The translations under genes and the position numbers were made by a program. A DNA stretch of 64,000 nucleotides, taken from contig DATDOE010000090.1 in assembly GCA_035293405.1 (NCBI GenBank), positions 124,001 to 188,000 on the forward strand, read 5' to 3'. Below are positions 23,600 to 33,547 of the stretch, piece by piece. The stretch comes from Gp6-AA40 sp035293405 (lineage in GTDB: Bacteria; Acidobacteriota; Vicinamibacteria; Vicinamibacterales; UBA2999). Every line of letters begins with the position of its first letter. Positions within the stretch are counted from its first letter, which is position 1. The notes under the pieces are model-generated. The model did not search any database, had not been told where the DNA came from, and saw only the letters and a program-made list of their open reading frames with translations.

Positions 23600-24703
23600 A
23601 TGCGGAATCGACTGCTCACCGTGGCCGGGTTGCTGGGAGTGGCCGTGACTGTCGGCATCACGCCGGCTCGCCTGACCGGACAGTCACCTGCTGTCGCGCG
23701 ACCGGCGACGACCGCAGCCGCCTCGTCAATCCCTCGCATGCCCGATGGACATCCCGATCTGCAGGGGATGTACGACCTGGCGACGCTGACACCCATCGAG
23801 CGGCCCGCCGGGATGGCGGCCGTGCTGACTCCGGCGGAAGCTGCAAAGCTCGAAGCGCAGGTGGCCGCCCGCCGCAAAACCGCCGACGACCCGAGCACGG
23901 CCGACCGGACCGCGCCCCCGGTCGGCGGTGACGGATCAACAGGCGCCGCCGGCGGCGTCGGCGGCTACAACAACTTCTGGCTGGATCCGGGGTCGTCCTA
24001 TACGGTCATCAACGGGCAGAAGCGATCGTCGATCGTCGTCGATCCACCCACCGGCCGCGTGCCGGCGATGACGGCCGAGGCGCGGGCGCGCCTGCTGGCC
24101 GGGCGCACGGTGCGCACCTCGGATCAGACGCAGCGCGAAAACGATCCGGGTCTCGAGCCCCCGGGCTCGTACGACAATCCCGAGCAGCGTCCTCTCGGCG
24201 AGCGGTGCCTGCTCGCCTTCGGTTCCTCGTCCGGCCCGCCGGCGCTGCCGACCTACTTCTACAACAACCTCCACCAGATCGTGCAGACCCGCGACTCGGT
24301 GATGATCCTGACCGAGATGGTCCACGACGCCCGCATCGTGCGCATGAACGCGGAGCACCTGCCGTCGAGCGTTCGGAAGTGGAACGGTGATTCGGTCGGC
24401 CGGTGGGAGGGCGACATCCTCGTGGTCGATACGACCAACTTCACCGACAAGACCCGTTTCCGCGGCGCCACCGAGAACCTGCGCGTGGTCGAGCGCTTCA
24501 CCCGCCTCGACGCCAAGACCCTTCTTTACCGGTTCACCGTCGAGGATCCCGCAACGTGGGCCACCCCGTGGACGGGTGAATACGCCTGGCCGGCCACGAC
24601 CGACCAGATCTACGAGTACGCGTGCCACGAGAACAACTACGCGCTCGAAGGCATCCTGCGCGGCGCGCGATTCCGCGAAGCCGAAGCGGCGAAGAAGCGG
24701 TAG
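23600..24703 (+). CDS. Secreted protein, paralog of the 22688 product
   Basis: A 367-residue exported protein 21 bp after its paralog. The signal peptide runs to about residue 27. Conserved blocks: RMPDGHPDLQGMYDLATLTP, a loop rich in Gly/Asn (GGVGGYNNFWLDPG), LGERCLLAFGSSSGPP, HQIVQTRDSVMI, GRWEGDILVVDTTNF and a C-terminal YEYACHENNYALEGIL. The CHE/ENN tail is typical for this family. The order paralog pair then DUF6152 is a recurrent cassette in acidobacteria. It may bind or hydrolyse an organic substrate imported by the receptor, but no catalytic site is evident. Confidence 0.82.
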   Translation: MRNRLLTVAGLLGVAVTVGITPARLTGQSPAVARPATTAAASSIPRMPDGHPDLQGMYDLATLTPIERPAGMAAVLTPAEAAKLEAQVAARRKTADDPSTADRTAPPVGGDGSTGAAGGVGGYNNFWLDPGSSYTVINGQKRSSIVVDPPTGRVPAMTAEARARLLAGRTVRTSDQTQRENDPGLEPPGSYDNPEQRPLGERCLLAFGSSSGPPALPTYFYNNLHQIVQTRDSVMILTEMVHDARIVRMNAEHLPSSVRKWNGDSVGRWEGDILVVDTTNFTDKTRFRGATENLRVVERFTRLDAKTLLYRFTVEDPATWATPWTGEYAWPATTDQIYEYACHENNYALEGILRGARFREAEAAKKR

Positions 24704-24734
24704 AGAGCCGACCCGGGAGAATGAGGTGATCGCG

Positions 24735-25184
24735 ATGACGTTTCGACACGCACTGGCGAGTGTCGGCTTGATCCTGGTGGCGGCCGCGCCGGTGGCTGCG
24801 CACCATGCCTTCGGGGCCGAGTTCGACCCGAACAAGCCGCTGCTCCTGAAAGGCAAGATCACCAAGGTCGAATGGGTGAATCCGCACGCGTGGATTCATC
24901 TCGAAGTCTCCAAGCCCGACGGCAAGACAGAGGTGTGGATGATCGAGGGCGGTTCACCAAACTCTCTCCTGCGGCGCGGCGTCACGAAGGCCTCGCTCAC
25001 CGTCGGGACCGAGCTCATCGTCGACGGGTATCAGGCGCGTGACCACACGCTGATGCGCGCCAACGGGCGCAACGTCACCCTCACCGATGGACGCAAGCTG
25101 TTCCTGGGCTCGTCGGGCACCGGCGCGCCGATCGATGGCGCCGATGCCTCCGAAGGAGGCCGGCGAGGGGCGGGAGCCCGCTGA
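24735..25184 (+). CDS. DUF6152 family exported protein
   Basis: A 149-residue protein from ATG 24735 (GAGGTG upstream). The signal peptide ends VAAHHAFGAEFD; the mature domain has LLLKGKITKVEWVNPHAWIHLEV, the signature of DUF6152, then a beta-rich OB-like fold (GTELIVDGYQARDH, ANGRNVTLTDGRKLFLGS). Function unknown. It completes the three-gene plus-strand set and is convergent with the monooxygenase-like gene at 25311. The His pair after the signal peptide is retained in the family. Confidence 0.85.
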   Translation: MTFRHALASVGLILVAAAPVAAHHAFGAEFDPNKPLLLKGKITKVEWVNPHAWIHLEVSKPDGKTEVWMIEGGSPNSLLRRGVTKASLTVGTELIVDGYQARDHTLMRANGRNVTLTDGRKLFLGSSGTGAPIDGADASEGGRRGAGAR

Positions 25185-25247
25185 GGGAGCAGAAACCGGG
25201 GAGACGATTTCAACGCATCGCGACGGTAAGAATTGGCGATCACACTC

Positions 25248-25259
25248 CCGACCGGTCGG
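25248..25259. promoter_or_regulatory. TetR operator candidate 3 (between convergent genes)
   Basis: A perfect 12-bp palindrome CCGACCGGTCGG. It lies between two convergent stops rather than in a promoter, so it may be a remnant or a remote site. Confidence 0.35.
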
Positions 25260-25310
25260 TTGGAGACGGGTCGCGCGGCGTCCGGAGACGCGCACGGGCG
25301 CCCTGGGCCC

Positions 25311-26696
<1,386 letters not shown>

Positions 26697-26739
26697 GACA
26701 GCTCCTCGACAGGAGCGGTCAGCCGCATCCTGCACACCT

Positions 26740-26757
26740 ACCGACCGGATGGTCGGT
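26740..26757. promoter_or_regulatory. TetR operator candidate 4
   Basis: Inverted repeat ACCGACC-GGAT-GGTCGGT, 44 bp above the start of the monooxygenase-like gene. The arms match the other three CGACCGG sites but with a longer spacer. Confidence 0.5.
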
Positions 26758-26830
26758 CAGTCACGGAGTGTACGCCTCGAGGTGGTTCCACTGCAACCCA
26801 GGGCGTGGCGGGGTTGTGCGACCCTCGCGT

Positions 26831-28738
26831 TCACGCCTTTCGGGCGAAGTAATCGATCACGGCGGCGGCGGCCTTGGCGCCCACCACCGAGGCCAGTTCC
26901 TCGCGAGTCCCGCGGCGCACGCCGGCGAGGCTGCCAAACCTCGTGAGCAGTGCCCGCCTCCGCCGCGCGCCGATGCCCGGAATCTGATCGAGCTCCGAAC
27001 GCAGGTCGCGCATCGACCGCGCCTTGCGGTGAAACGTCACGGCGAAGCGGTGCGCTTCGTCGCGAATCCGCTGGATGAGGAGCAGGGCCGGATCGTTCTC
27101 CGCCAGCACCACGGGCTCGGCACGATCTCGCGTGAAGAGGAGCTCTTCCTTCTTGGCAATGCCCACCGCCACCAGGTTCGCCAGACCGATTGACGCCAGC
27201 CCGTCGTACGCCGCGGAGAGCTGCCCCTTGCCGCCATCGATGACGATGAGATCCGGGAACGGACCGCCAGCCTCGAGGACCGCGCGATATCGCCGCTGCA
27301 CCACCTCACGCATCGCCGCGAAGTCGTCGGAACCGAAAGTGGGCTTTGGGCTTTGGGCTCTCGGCTCTAGGCTTTCGGCTTCAGGTTCTCCGTTTTGGAA
27401 GTTGGGAGTTGGCCTCAGGTTCAGGTTGGGAGTTGCCAGTCCTCTAATCCGGAATTTCCTGTACTCGTTCCTCTTCATCCGCCCGTCCTCGCACACCACC
27501 ATCGCGGCGACCGTTTCACTGCCCTGAATGGTCGAGATGTCGAAGCACTCGATCCGGCGCGGCATCGACGGCAGGCCCAGCGCGCTGCGCAGCGTTTCCA
27601 GCGCCTCGAAGTGCGAAGCCGTGATGGCGTTGAACCGCGTCCGATAGGACAGCTCGGCGTTGCGAGTCGCCAGTTCCACCAGCGCGCGCTTGTCGCCGCG
27701 CTGAGGCACGTGAATCTTGACTCGCCTGCCGGAGCGGCTCGACAGCCACTCTTCCATCGCCTCCACGTCCTCGATCTCCACCGGCAGGTTGATCTCCGAG
27801 GACGGCACACGCAGCTCGTAGAACTGACCGACCGCCGTATGCATCACATCGGCGTCACCGTCGGCGATCGCACCCGGGTCGCTCGTCATCTCCACGCGTT
27901 CGACAACCCGGCCGCCCCGAATCTGAAACACCTGGATCGCGACGCCGCTCGGGCCGATCTTCAGGCCGAACACGTCCCGGTCGCCGAGTCCCGCGGTCGC
28001 GACCTTCTGCTGCCGATCCCGGAGCGTCTGCACCGTGCGCATGGCGTCGCGCAGCTGCGCCGCCTCTTCAAACCGCTCGCCTTCGGACGCCGCCGCCATG
28101 CGGCCGCGCAACGTCTCCACCAACTCGTCGTTGCGTCCTTCGAGCAGCAGCCTGGTGCTGACCACCGCCACTCCGTACTGCTCCTGCGAGCAGATCTCGG
28201 CGACGCACGGCGCGATGCACCGCTTGATGTCGTACTCGAGGCACGGCCGCGGGCGCTGTCCGGTGATGACCTCGTTGCACGACCGGAGGCCGAACAGCCG
28301 GTGCGCCAGCGTCATCGTCCGGCGAGCGAGCTTGGCCGGCAGGAACGGACCGGCGTAGAAGTCGGCGCCCTTCTCGACGGCGCGGGCGACGAGGACCCGC
28401 GGGAACGCCTCGCCCGTGGTCAGACGCAGATACGGGTAGTTCTTGTCATCGCGCAGAAGGATGTTGTATTTAGGCGTGCGCTGTTTGATCAGGTTGTTCT
28501 CGAGCGCGAGCGCCTCCATTACCGAGTCGGTAATGATGACCTCGAGGCGGGCGATGTCGTCGAGGAGGGCGTCGTGACGGGGGCTCATGCCGTGGGCGCC
28601 GAGATAGCTGCGCACGCGGTCGCGCAGCGAGCGCGCCTTGCCGACGTAGATCGTCTCGCCGGCGGCGTCGCCCCACAGATACACCCCGGGCTGCTCGGGC
28701 AAACGCGCGATCTGATCCTTGAGGTCGTGAACAGGCAT
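26831..28738 (-). CDS. uvrC: UvrABC system protein C
   Basis: A 635-residue excinuclease subunit. The GIY-YIG endonuclease domain (PEQPGVYLWGDAAGETIYVGKA), UVR motif (EGERFEEAAQLRDAMR), RNase H-like UvrC domain (RRIECFDISTIQGSETVAAMVV, DLIVIDGGKGQL, DEAHRFAVTFHRK) and C-terminal helix-hairpin-helix (IPGIGARRRRALLTRFGSLAG) are all present. UvrC makes both incisions in nucleotide excision repair. Residues about 435-467, between FRIRG and GSDDFAAMRE, are an extra segment encoded by a 7-bp repeat array and absent from ordinary UvrC. The frame is maintained. The last 110 bp are duplicated at 17592-17701. Confidence 0.97.
   Translation of the reverse strand: MPVHDLKDQIARLPEQPGVYLWGDAAGETIYVGKARSLRDRVRSYLGAHGMSPRHDALLDDIARLEVIITDSVMEALALENNLIKQRTPKYNILLRDDKNYPYLRLTTGEAFPRVLVARAVEKGADFYAGPFLPAKLARRTMTLAHRLFGLRSCNEVITGQRPRPCLEYDIKRCIAPCVAEICSQEQYGVAVVSTRLLLEGRNDELVETLRGRMAAASEGERFEEAAQLRDAMRTVQTLRDRQQKVATAGLGDRDVFGLKIGPSGVAIQVFQIRGGRVVERVEMTSDPGAIADGDADVMHTAVGQFYELRVPSSEINLPVEIEDVEAMEEWLSSRSGRRVKIHVPQRGDKRALVELATRNAELSYRTRFNAITASHFEALETLRSALGLPSMPRRIECFDISTIQGSETVAAMVVCEDGRMKRNEYRKFRIRGLATPNLNLRPTPNFQNGEPEAESLEPRAQSPKPTFGSDDFAAMREVVQRRYRAVLEAGGPFPDLIVIDGGKGQLSAAYDGLASIGLANLVAVGIAKKEELLFTRDRAEPVVLAENDPALLLIQRIRDEAHRFAVTFHRKARSMRDLRSELDQIPGIGARRRRALLTRFGSLAGVRRGTREELASVVGAKAAAAVIDYFARKA
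27341..27437. repeat. 7-bp tandem array inserted in frame in uvrC
   Basis: Heptamers such as GGGCTTT, CGGCTCT, AGGCTTT and AGGTTCT on the plus strand, decaying toward 27437. They encode a Pro/Asn/Glu-rich stretch of UvrC in a position where homologs have a short direct link. Confidence 0.85.
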
Positions 28739-28790
28739 GAGCTACGATGGTGAGTTCACTTACGATGCGAACCCTTAATTGTAGCCATCA

Positions 28791-29561
28791 ATGACGTTGA
28801 CCGGCTTCATCGGCGCCGTATGCATGTTCCCGCTGCGGGCGATCATCGCCGCCAGCGTGGCGCTTGGCATCCACCCGAACATGCTCACGCTCATTGGCGT
28901 GCTGATCAACGTGGTGGCCGCCGTCGCCCTCGGATTCGACCACTTCCTTCTGGCGTTCGTCATCATGATTGTCGCGAATATCTTCGACTTCATCGATGGC
29001 AAGGTGGCGCACATCACCAACACCGTGTCCCGCTTCGGCGCCTTCTGGGACTCCACACTCGATCGCTTCTCCGACATCGCGCTGTTCCTGGGCCTCATCT
29101 ACCTGTACGCCGATCTCCGCCGTACCGACTACGTCATGGTGGCGTCGCTGGCGATGATGTTCTCGATCATGACGAGCTACGCGCGCGCCCGCGCCGAATC
29201 GCTCATCGAGAAATGCGAAATCGGTTTCATGGGGCGCCCCGAGCGCATCGTCTTGTTCTTGATCGGCGCGCTATTCAATCGGATGGCGGCCGTGCTGTGG
29301 GTGATCCTCGTCCTGGCGATCGTTGCCGTCGCCAACCGCGTCCACTATACGTATCTCGCACTCAACAACAAGCCGATCCCGACTGGCTCGAACGTCGTGA
29401 GCCGCATCTTCTGGCGCGCGTTCTTCTGGCACGACGAGCGCGCGACGCTGCCCTACGACCTCTGGGTGATCGCGATCCTCGCCTTCATCCTGCTGACGCC
29501 CCCGGATTGGCTTGGCGACCCGACGGCTACCGGGCTCGGCGTCTGGGCATTCCTGAAGTAG
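28791..29561 (+). CDS. CDP-alcohol phosphatidyltransferase family protein with variant motif
   Basis: A 256-residue integral membrane enzyme of phospholipid head-group transfer. The catalytic signature is DGKVAHITNTVSRFGAFWD followed by STLD, that is D-G-x2-A-H-x8-G-x3-D-x3-D; all four metal-binding Asp are kept, but the usual Arg of the AR pair is His. About six hydrophobic helices surround it. Product class (phosphatidylglycerol-P, phosphatidylinositol-P or other) cannot be told. It is divergent from uvrC with a 52-bp gap. A second family member with the canonical motif lies at 46265-46948. Confidence 0.87.
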   Translation: MTLTGFIGAVCMFPLRAIIAASVALGIHPNMLTLIGVLINVVAAVALGFDHFLLAFVIMIVANIFDFIDGKVAHITNTVSRFGAFWDSTLDRFSDIALFLGLIYLYADLRRTDYVMVASLAMMFSIMTSYARARAESLIEKCEIGFMGRPERIVLFLIGALFNRMAAVLWVILVLAIVAVANRVHYTYLALNNKPIPTGSNVVSRIFWRAFFWHDERATLPYDLWVIAILAFILLTPPDWLGDPTATGLGVWAFLK

Positions 29562-29563
29562 CC

Positions 29564-29759
29564 GGTTCCATGTTCCAGGTTCCAGGTTCCAGGTTCGTGT
29601 TCCGAGCTCCGCTTCTGGGTTCTGAGCTCCGGGTTCACCGTTCGCGCGGGATGACCCCGGCCACGAGCCCGAACGCCCGGAACATCGAACCCCGAACATC
29701 GAACGCCGAACTGGAACCTCGAACACGAACCCGGACCGTGGAACCGGGAACCGGGAACT
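29564..29759. repeat. 7-bp tandem arrays flanking 29640-29680
   Basis: The first part (29564-29639) repeats GGTTCCA-like heptamers; the second (about 29680-29759) repeats GAACATC / AACCGGG-like heptamers, which are the reverse-complement type. Together they fill the 199-bp gap before the gene at 29761; no promoter or gene is otherwise visible. Confidence 0.8.
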
Positions 29760-29760
29760 G

Positions 29761-30537
29761 ATGTCGATGTCGACGGACTCCGATGAAGCCGCGCGAGCGC
29801 TCGAGGCCCTCAAGGACTTCGGCCCCGTTCTGGCGATCAAGCTGTACCGTCTGACGCTCGAACCGGCGCCGGCGGTCCCATTGCTGCCCTGCCTCGACCA
29901 TGAGGCGATGCTCCATGAGGGGATCACTCCGCACGCGGCCGCCTACGTGCAGGACGCCGCCTCCGGCGATTTGCACGAGCTCGTCTTCATCCCTGCGAAA
30001 CACCGCATCGAGGTCGACACCGTTTCGACGTGGGGTGAGTGCTCGACGGACTCGCACCAACGGCTGCTCGCCACGATCGCGGAGCGCTTCCGCAACTACC
30101 GTGTGCACGTGCAGGGACCGTCGTGGTGGCGCGGCGAACGCCGGGTGGCGCATGCCTGCCGGGCGCAAGTGTCGCTGCGCGACGTGCTGCTGGGGAAAGA
30201 TACCGCCACGGTGAAGGCGAACATCGATCGCCTCCACACCATCGGCTCGCTGATGGAGAAGCAATCACGTGTGGCGTCGTGGGGCGTGCGCACAGTGACC
30301 GGACCGCTGCTCGCCGCGGCCGGCGTGGTGCTCTTCCTGGTGTTCGGATCCCTGACCGCCACTCTCGGTGAGAGCGTCGTGACGGTGCTGCGGTACTCCC
30401 TGATCAGCCTGCTCGGCGGAGTGTTCCTCTACTACGGCCTGAAGGCCGTGCAGCTCACGGCGATGTCCAATCGTGTATGGAAACGGACCGCGGAGTACAA
30501 CCTCATCCTCGCGGAGAGGAGAAGGCTGGGAACGTAG
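29761..30537 (+). CDS. Hypothetical protein with two C-terminal membrane segments
   Basis: A 258-residue protein of no recognised family. Residues 1-175 are soluble with mixed alpha/beta content, including ATIAERFRNYRVHVQGPSWW. Two transmembrane helices follow, TGPLLAAAGVVLFLVFGSLT and VLRYSLISLLGGVFLYYGLK, then a short charged tail. Start ATG 29761 lies right at the end of one 7-bp array, and another array begins five bases after the stop, so the gene is bracketed by repeats. It may depend on read-through from the phosphatidyltransferase gene upstream. Confidence 0.65.
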   Translation: MSMSTDSDEAARALEALKDFGPVLAIKLYRLTLEPAPAVPLLPCLDHEAMLHEGITPHAAAYVQDAASGDLHELVFIPAKHRIEVDTVSTWGECSTDSHQRLLATIAERFRNYRVHVQGPSWWRGERRVAHACRAQVSLRDVLLGKDTATVKANIDRLHTIGSLMEKQSRVASWGVRTVTGPLLAAAGVVLFLVFGSLTATLGESVVTVLRYSLISLLGGVFLYYGLKAVQLTAMSNRVWKRTAEYNLILAERRRLGT

Positions 30538-30541
30538 ACCT

Positions 30542-30628
30542 GGTTCGTGGTTCGCGGTTCGTGGTTCGCGGTTCGTGGTTCGCGGTTCGTGGTTCGCGGT
30601 TCGTGGTTCGCGGTTCGCGGTTCTTGGT
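30542..30628. repeat. 7-bp tandem array alternating GGTTCGT and GGTTCGC
   Basis: About twelve heptamers with strict alternation of T and C at the seventh base over most of the array, so the effective period is 14 bp. It lies between the stop at 30537 and the convergent ku gene. Confidence 0.9.
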
Positions 30629-30680
30629 CGTGCGAAGGGTTGGGCCGTTTCGACCTCCAGATTACGAACCAAGAACCAGA

Positions 30681-31559
30681 CTACCCCGCCTTCCTCTTCT
30701 TCGCCCCATTCGCCGCGGCCTTCGCCTTCGTCACCGGCTTCTTGATGATCGCCTTCGCGGCCTTCTTCTTGTCTCCACTCACCGAATCGAGACTTCGGCG
30801 CAGCGCTTCCATCAGATCGACGACCTTGGGCGGCTCCTGCTCCTCCGGCGCCACGATCTCTTCACCCGCGATCTTCGCGTCGATGATCTTCCGCAGCCCT
30901 TCCTTGTAGTCGTCCTTGTAGTCCTTCAGGTTCAGCTCGCCATCGAAGGTCGAGATCACCTGCTTGGCGAGCTTCATCTCTTCGGGCTTCACCTTCGCCG
31001 GCAGGGAGCTCAGCTCCTCGATCTGATCGATGCTGCGGATCTCGGCATCGTGATGCAGCGTGTACATCACGAGTCCCTTCTTCTTCGGCTTGATGGCCAC
31101 GAGGTACTCGCGTCCATACAACGCCACTTTGCCGATGCCGGCTTTGCCCGCCATCCCCTCGCGCATCACGGCGAAGGCCGATGCCGCCATCGGGCCGTCG
31201 GGCGCCAGGTAGTACGCCTTGTCGACGTAGATCGGATCGATCGCCGATTCGTCGGTGAACTGCGACAGGTCGATGACGCGCGTCGACTCGACGCGGACCT
31301 TCTGCAGGTCTTCCTCCTCGACGACGACGTAGCGGCCCTTTTCGAACTCGTAGCCTTTCGCCAGCTCCGCATTCGACACCTCGCGCTCGCAGTGCGGGCA
31401 CCAGCGCTTCTGCTGAATCCGCGTCTGGCACTCGGCGTGGAGCTGGTTGAATGACAGCGTCGCCGCCGATTCCGTCGCCGGGAACACTTTGATCGGGATG
31501 GTGACCAGGCTGACCTTGAGGTAGCCCTTCCAAGTCGGACGTGGTGGCATAACGGCCAT
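30681..31559 (-). CDS. ku: Non-homologous end-joining protein Ku
   Basis: A 292-residue bacterial Ku from ATG 31559 (or 31550). The Ku core is clear: WKGYLKVSLVTIPIKVFPAT, CQTRIQQKRWCPHCEREV, KGYEFEKGRYVVVEEEDL and YREYLVAIKPKKKGLVMYTL-like strands. The Lys/Ala-rich C-terminal tail (KKAAKAIIKKPVTKAKAAAN) is the extension that binds DNA and LigD in other bacteria. Ku binds double-strand ends and recruits LigD; no ligD is in this window. A longer open frame upstream is not supported. Confidence 0.95.
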   Translation of the reverse strand: MAVMPPRPTWKGYLKVSLVTIPIKVFPATESAATLSFNQLHAECQTRIQQKRWCPHCEREVSNAELAKGYEFEKGRYVVVEEEDLQKVRVESTRVIDLSQFTDESAIDPIYVDKAYYLAPDGPMAASAFAVMREGMAGKAGIGKVALYGREYLVAIKPKKKGLVMYTLHHDAEIRSIDQIEELSSLPAKVKPEEMKLAKQVISTFDGELNLKDYKDDYKEGLRKIIDAKIAGEEIVAPEEQEPPKVVDLMEALRRSLDSVSGDKKKAAKAIIKKPVTKAKAAANGAKKRKAG

Positions 31560-31579
31560 TATCGGTTCAAACGGTTCAA

Positions 31580-32161
31580 TTAAACAGAATCCTCGCCGTC
31601 CCGGCTGCCCAGGTTGAGGCCAGCGCCTCCGATTTGGATGTCGTGCGCCTTGATTCGGTCCCGGAGGACCCGGCGGGCCGCCCCATAGTGCGGCCCGGGG
31701 ACCTCGAGCCGGCGGGCGATGCTGTGGCCGTGCGAGATGAGAATCAGCGTCACCGCCCCCTCGTCCTTCCACGACACGGCCGAGATCTGCGACCAGGGCA
31801 TGAAGCCGCTGTCGGACCAGACGCCCGCCTGATAGAACCCGCGCCCGATGCGGGCGGCCAGCGGGAACAGGCACATGTAGTAGATGAACATCATCGCCTC
31901 GCCGAACAGCGAATATGGCGGGCGTTTCAGGAGGATTTCGACCACGATCAACAGGCCGAGGATCACCCCGAGCAAGAGACTGATCGCGTAGTAGCGGGGC
32001 TTCGGACCGGCCCACACGAGGAGCGTGAACCGCTTGGCGCGGTGATAGCGCACGAGCTCAACGGCCACCTTGATGTTGGCAACGAGAAAACCGAGGCCGA
32101 AGAGCAACAGCAGCCGCGGCGCCAGCCAGGCGAACCAGGGAATCAGGGCCTCCGAGTCCAT
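31580..32161 (-). CDS. Hypothetical membrane protein
   Basis: A 193-residue protein with three hydrophobic segments: LAPRLLLLFGLGFLVANIKVA, YAISLLLGVILGLLIVVEIL and a weaker AMMFIYYMCLFPLAARIG. A C-terminal cytosolic domain follows with GVWSDSGFMPWSQISAVSWKDEGAVTLILI, reminiscent of a PH-like membrane-associated fold that compares a residue environment (DUF5673-type). No enzymatic motif. It is encoded between tdk and ku on the same strand with 14-20 bp spacing, so probably one transcript. Confidence 0.7.
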   Translation of the reverse strand: MDSEALIPWFAWLAPRLLLLFGLGFLVANIKVAVELVRYHRAKRFTLLVWAGPKPRYYAISLLLGVILGLLIVVEILLKRPPYSLFGEAMMFIYYMCLFPLAARIGRGFYQAGVWSDSGFMPWSQISAVSWKDEGAVTLILISHGHSIARRLEVPGPHYGAARRVLRDRIKAHDIQIGGAGLNLGSRDGEDSV

Positions 32162-32175
32162 CGGACGATGTCAGG

Positions 32176-32811
32176 TCAGGAGGCCTGCCAATTGGGGTCC
32201 GCGACCGGGGCACGGACCCGCGTCGTCTGAACCGCGGGCGGGTCGTTGGCGAGGAGCGGATCGAAACATCGCCGGCACCGGGCCTCGTACATCCCCTGCG
32301 CCCCCACGAGGACGCGATCGCCGCTCGCCACGAGGCGCTGCGTATGGTTGGCCGGGTTGCCGCACACCATGCAGATGGCGTGGGTCTTGGTGATGTATTC
32401 GGCGATGGCCAGCAGCTGCGGCATCGGCTCGAACGGCTTGCCCAGGTAGTCCTGGTCGAGGCCGGCAACGATCACGCGCAGCCCGCGGTCGGCCAGCGCG
32501 CTGCAGATGGCCGGCAGCTCCTGGTCGAAGAACTGCCCTTCGTCGATGCCGACGACCTCGGTTTCGCCCTCAATGGCGTCGATCAGCTGCCGCGAGGTTT
32601 CCACGGCCCGCGACTCGATGCGCATCTCGCCGTGAGACACGATGTGATCGTCGGAATAGCGGGTATCGATCGCGGGCTTGAAGACCTGGACTTTCTGGCG
32701 GGCGATGCGCGCACGTCGCAGGCGGCGAATCAGCTCTTCGCTCTTGCCGCTGAACATGCTGCCGACGATGACTTCAATCCAGCCTTGGATAGGCTGGCGG
32801 ACGACATCCAT
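32176..32811 (-). CDS. tdk: Thymidine kinase
   Basis: A 211-residue type II thymidine kinase from ATG 32811. Walker A is GSMFSGKSEELIRRLRR, Walker B/DEG is VVGIDEGQFF, a lasso region TKTHAICMVCGNPANHTQR carries the first zinc Cys pair, and YEARCRRCF carries the second. It phosphorylates thymidine with ATP for salvage. The start lies next to a complex repeat (32819-32908) separating it from efp. Confidence 0.95.
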   Translation of the reverse strand: MDVVRQPIQGWIEVIVGSMFSGKSEELIRRLRRARIARQKVQVFKPAIDTRYSDDHIVSHGEMRIESRAVETSRQLIDAIEGETEVVGIDEGQFFDQELPAICSALADRGLRVIVAGLDQDYLGKPFEPMPQLLAIAEYITKTHAICMVCGNPANHTQRLVASGDRVLVGAQGMYEARCRRCFDPLLANDPPAVQTTRVRAPVADPNWQAS

Positions 32812-32818
32812 TTGATTC

Positions 32819-32908
32819 AACCACGAAGCCCACGAAGAATACGAAGGTCGCGAAGAACGAAACCTAATAGCATTTCGTGTCCTTCGTCGCCTTCGTGCCT
32901 TCGTGGTT
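32819..32908. repeat. Imperfect inverted repeat of CACGAAG/CTTCGTG units
   Basis: The left half repeats CGAAG every 8-9 bases, the right half repeats TTCGT with the same spacing, and the ends AACCACGAAG and CTTCGTGGTT are exact complements. It fills the gap between tdk and efp and could form a long hairpin. Confidence 0.7.
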
Positions 32909-32911
32909 AGG

Positions 32912-33475
32912 TCACGCGCGCGACAAGTATTCCCCAGTTTCGGTGTTGACGCGAATCAGATCGCCCGGGTTCACAAACGGCGGCACCTGCACCACGAGGC
33001 CGGTCTCGAGCGTGGCCGGCTTGACCTGGTTGCTGGCGGTGGCGCCCTTGATGCCGGGCACGGTGTCCATCACCTTGAGGTCCACAGCCTGTGGCAGCTC
33101 GATGCCCACCGGCTCCTCGCCGTAGAACTCCACCTCGATCGTCATTTCGGACTTCAGGTAGTTCACCGAGTCGCCGAGCGCCTCGCTCATGATGTGGATC
33201 TGTTCGTACGAGACGACGTCCATGAAGTGATAGGTCTCGCCCTCGTGGTAGAGATACTGCATTTCGCGCTGCTCGAGCGTGGCGCGATCGAGCGTATCTT
33301 CCGAGCGCAGCTTCTGATCCGACATCGCGCCGTTGCGGATGTTGCGCAGCTTCACGCGCACGAACCCGCGCAGGTTGCCGGGGGTCACATGCTGGAGCTC
33401 GAGAACCCGGAACAGGTCCTGGTCAACCTTGATGAGCATGCCCTTCTTGAGACGCGTTGCTTGTATGGACGCCAT
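32912..33475 (-). CDS. efp: Translation elongation factor P
   Basis: A 187-residue EF-P of normal length from ATG 33475; the longer upstream frame is antisense to hsp20. KOW-like N-terminal domain (TRLKKGMLIKVDQDLFRVLE), the tip loop TPGNLRGFVRVKLRN, and two OB domains ending ETGEYLSRA. EF-P relieves ribosome stalling at proline stretches. The residue at the tip, position 34, is Asn, where E. coli has a modified Lys and others a modified Arg, so the modification route must differ or be absent. Confidence 0.95.
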   Translation of the reverse strand: MASIQATRLKKGMLIKVDQDLFRVLELQHVTPGNLRGFVRVKLRNIRNGAMSDQKLRSEDTLDRATLEQREMQYLYHEGETYHFMDVVSYEQIHIMSEALGDSVNYLKSEMTIEVEFYGEEPVGIELPQAVDLKVMDTVPGIKGATASNQVKPATLETGLVVQVPPFVNPGDLIRVNTETGEYLSRA

Positions 33476-33547
33476 AATTGAATCCGTAGATCCTCGAGAT
33501 CGTAGCACAGGGCTTACCCGCGCCTCTTCGTGGTACGATTTCCCCGC

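Noticed and set aside
30542..30628. Possible CRISPR array
   Set aside because: Units are 7 bp with no spacers and there are no cas genes nearby.
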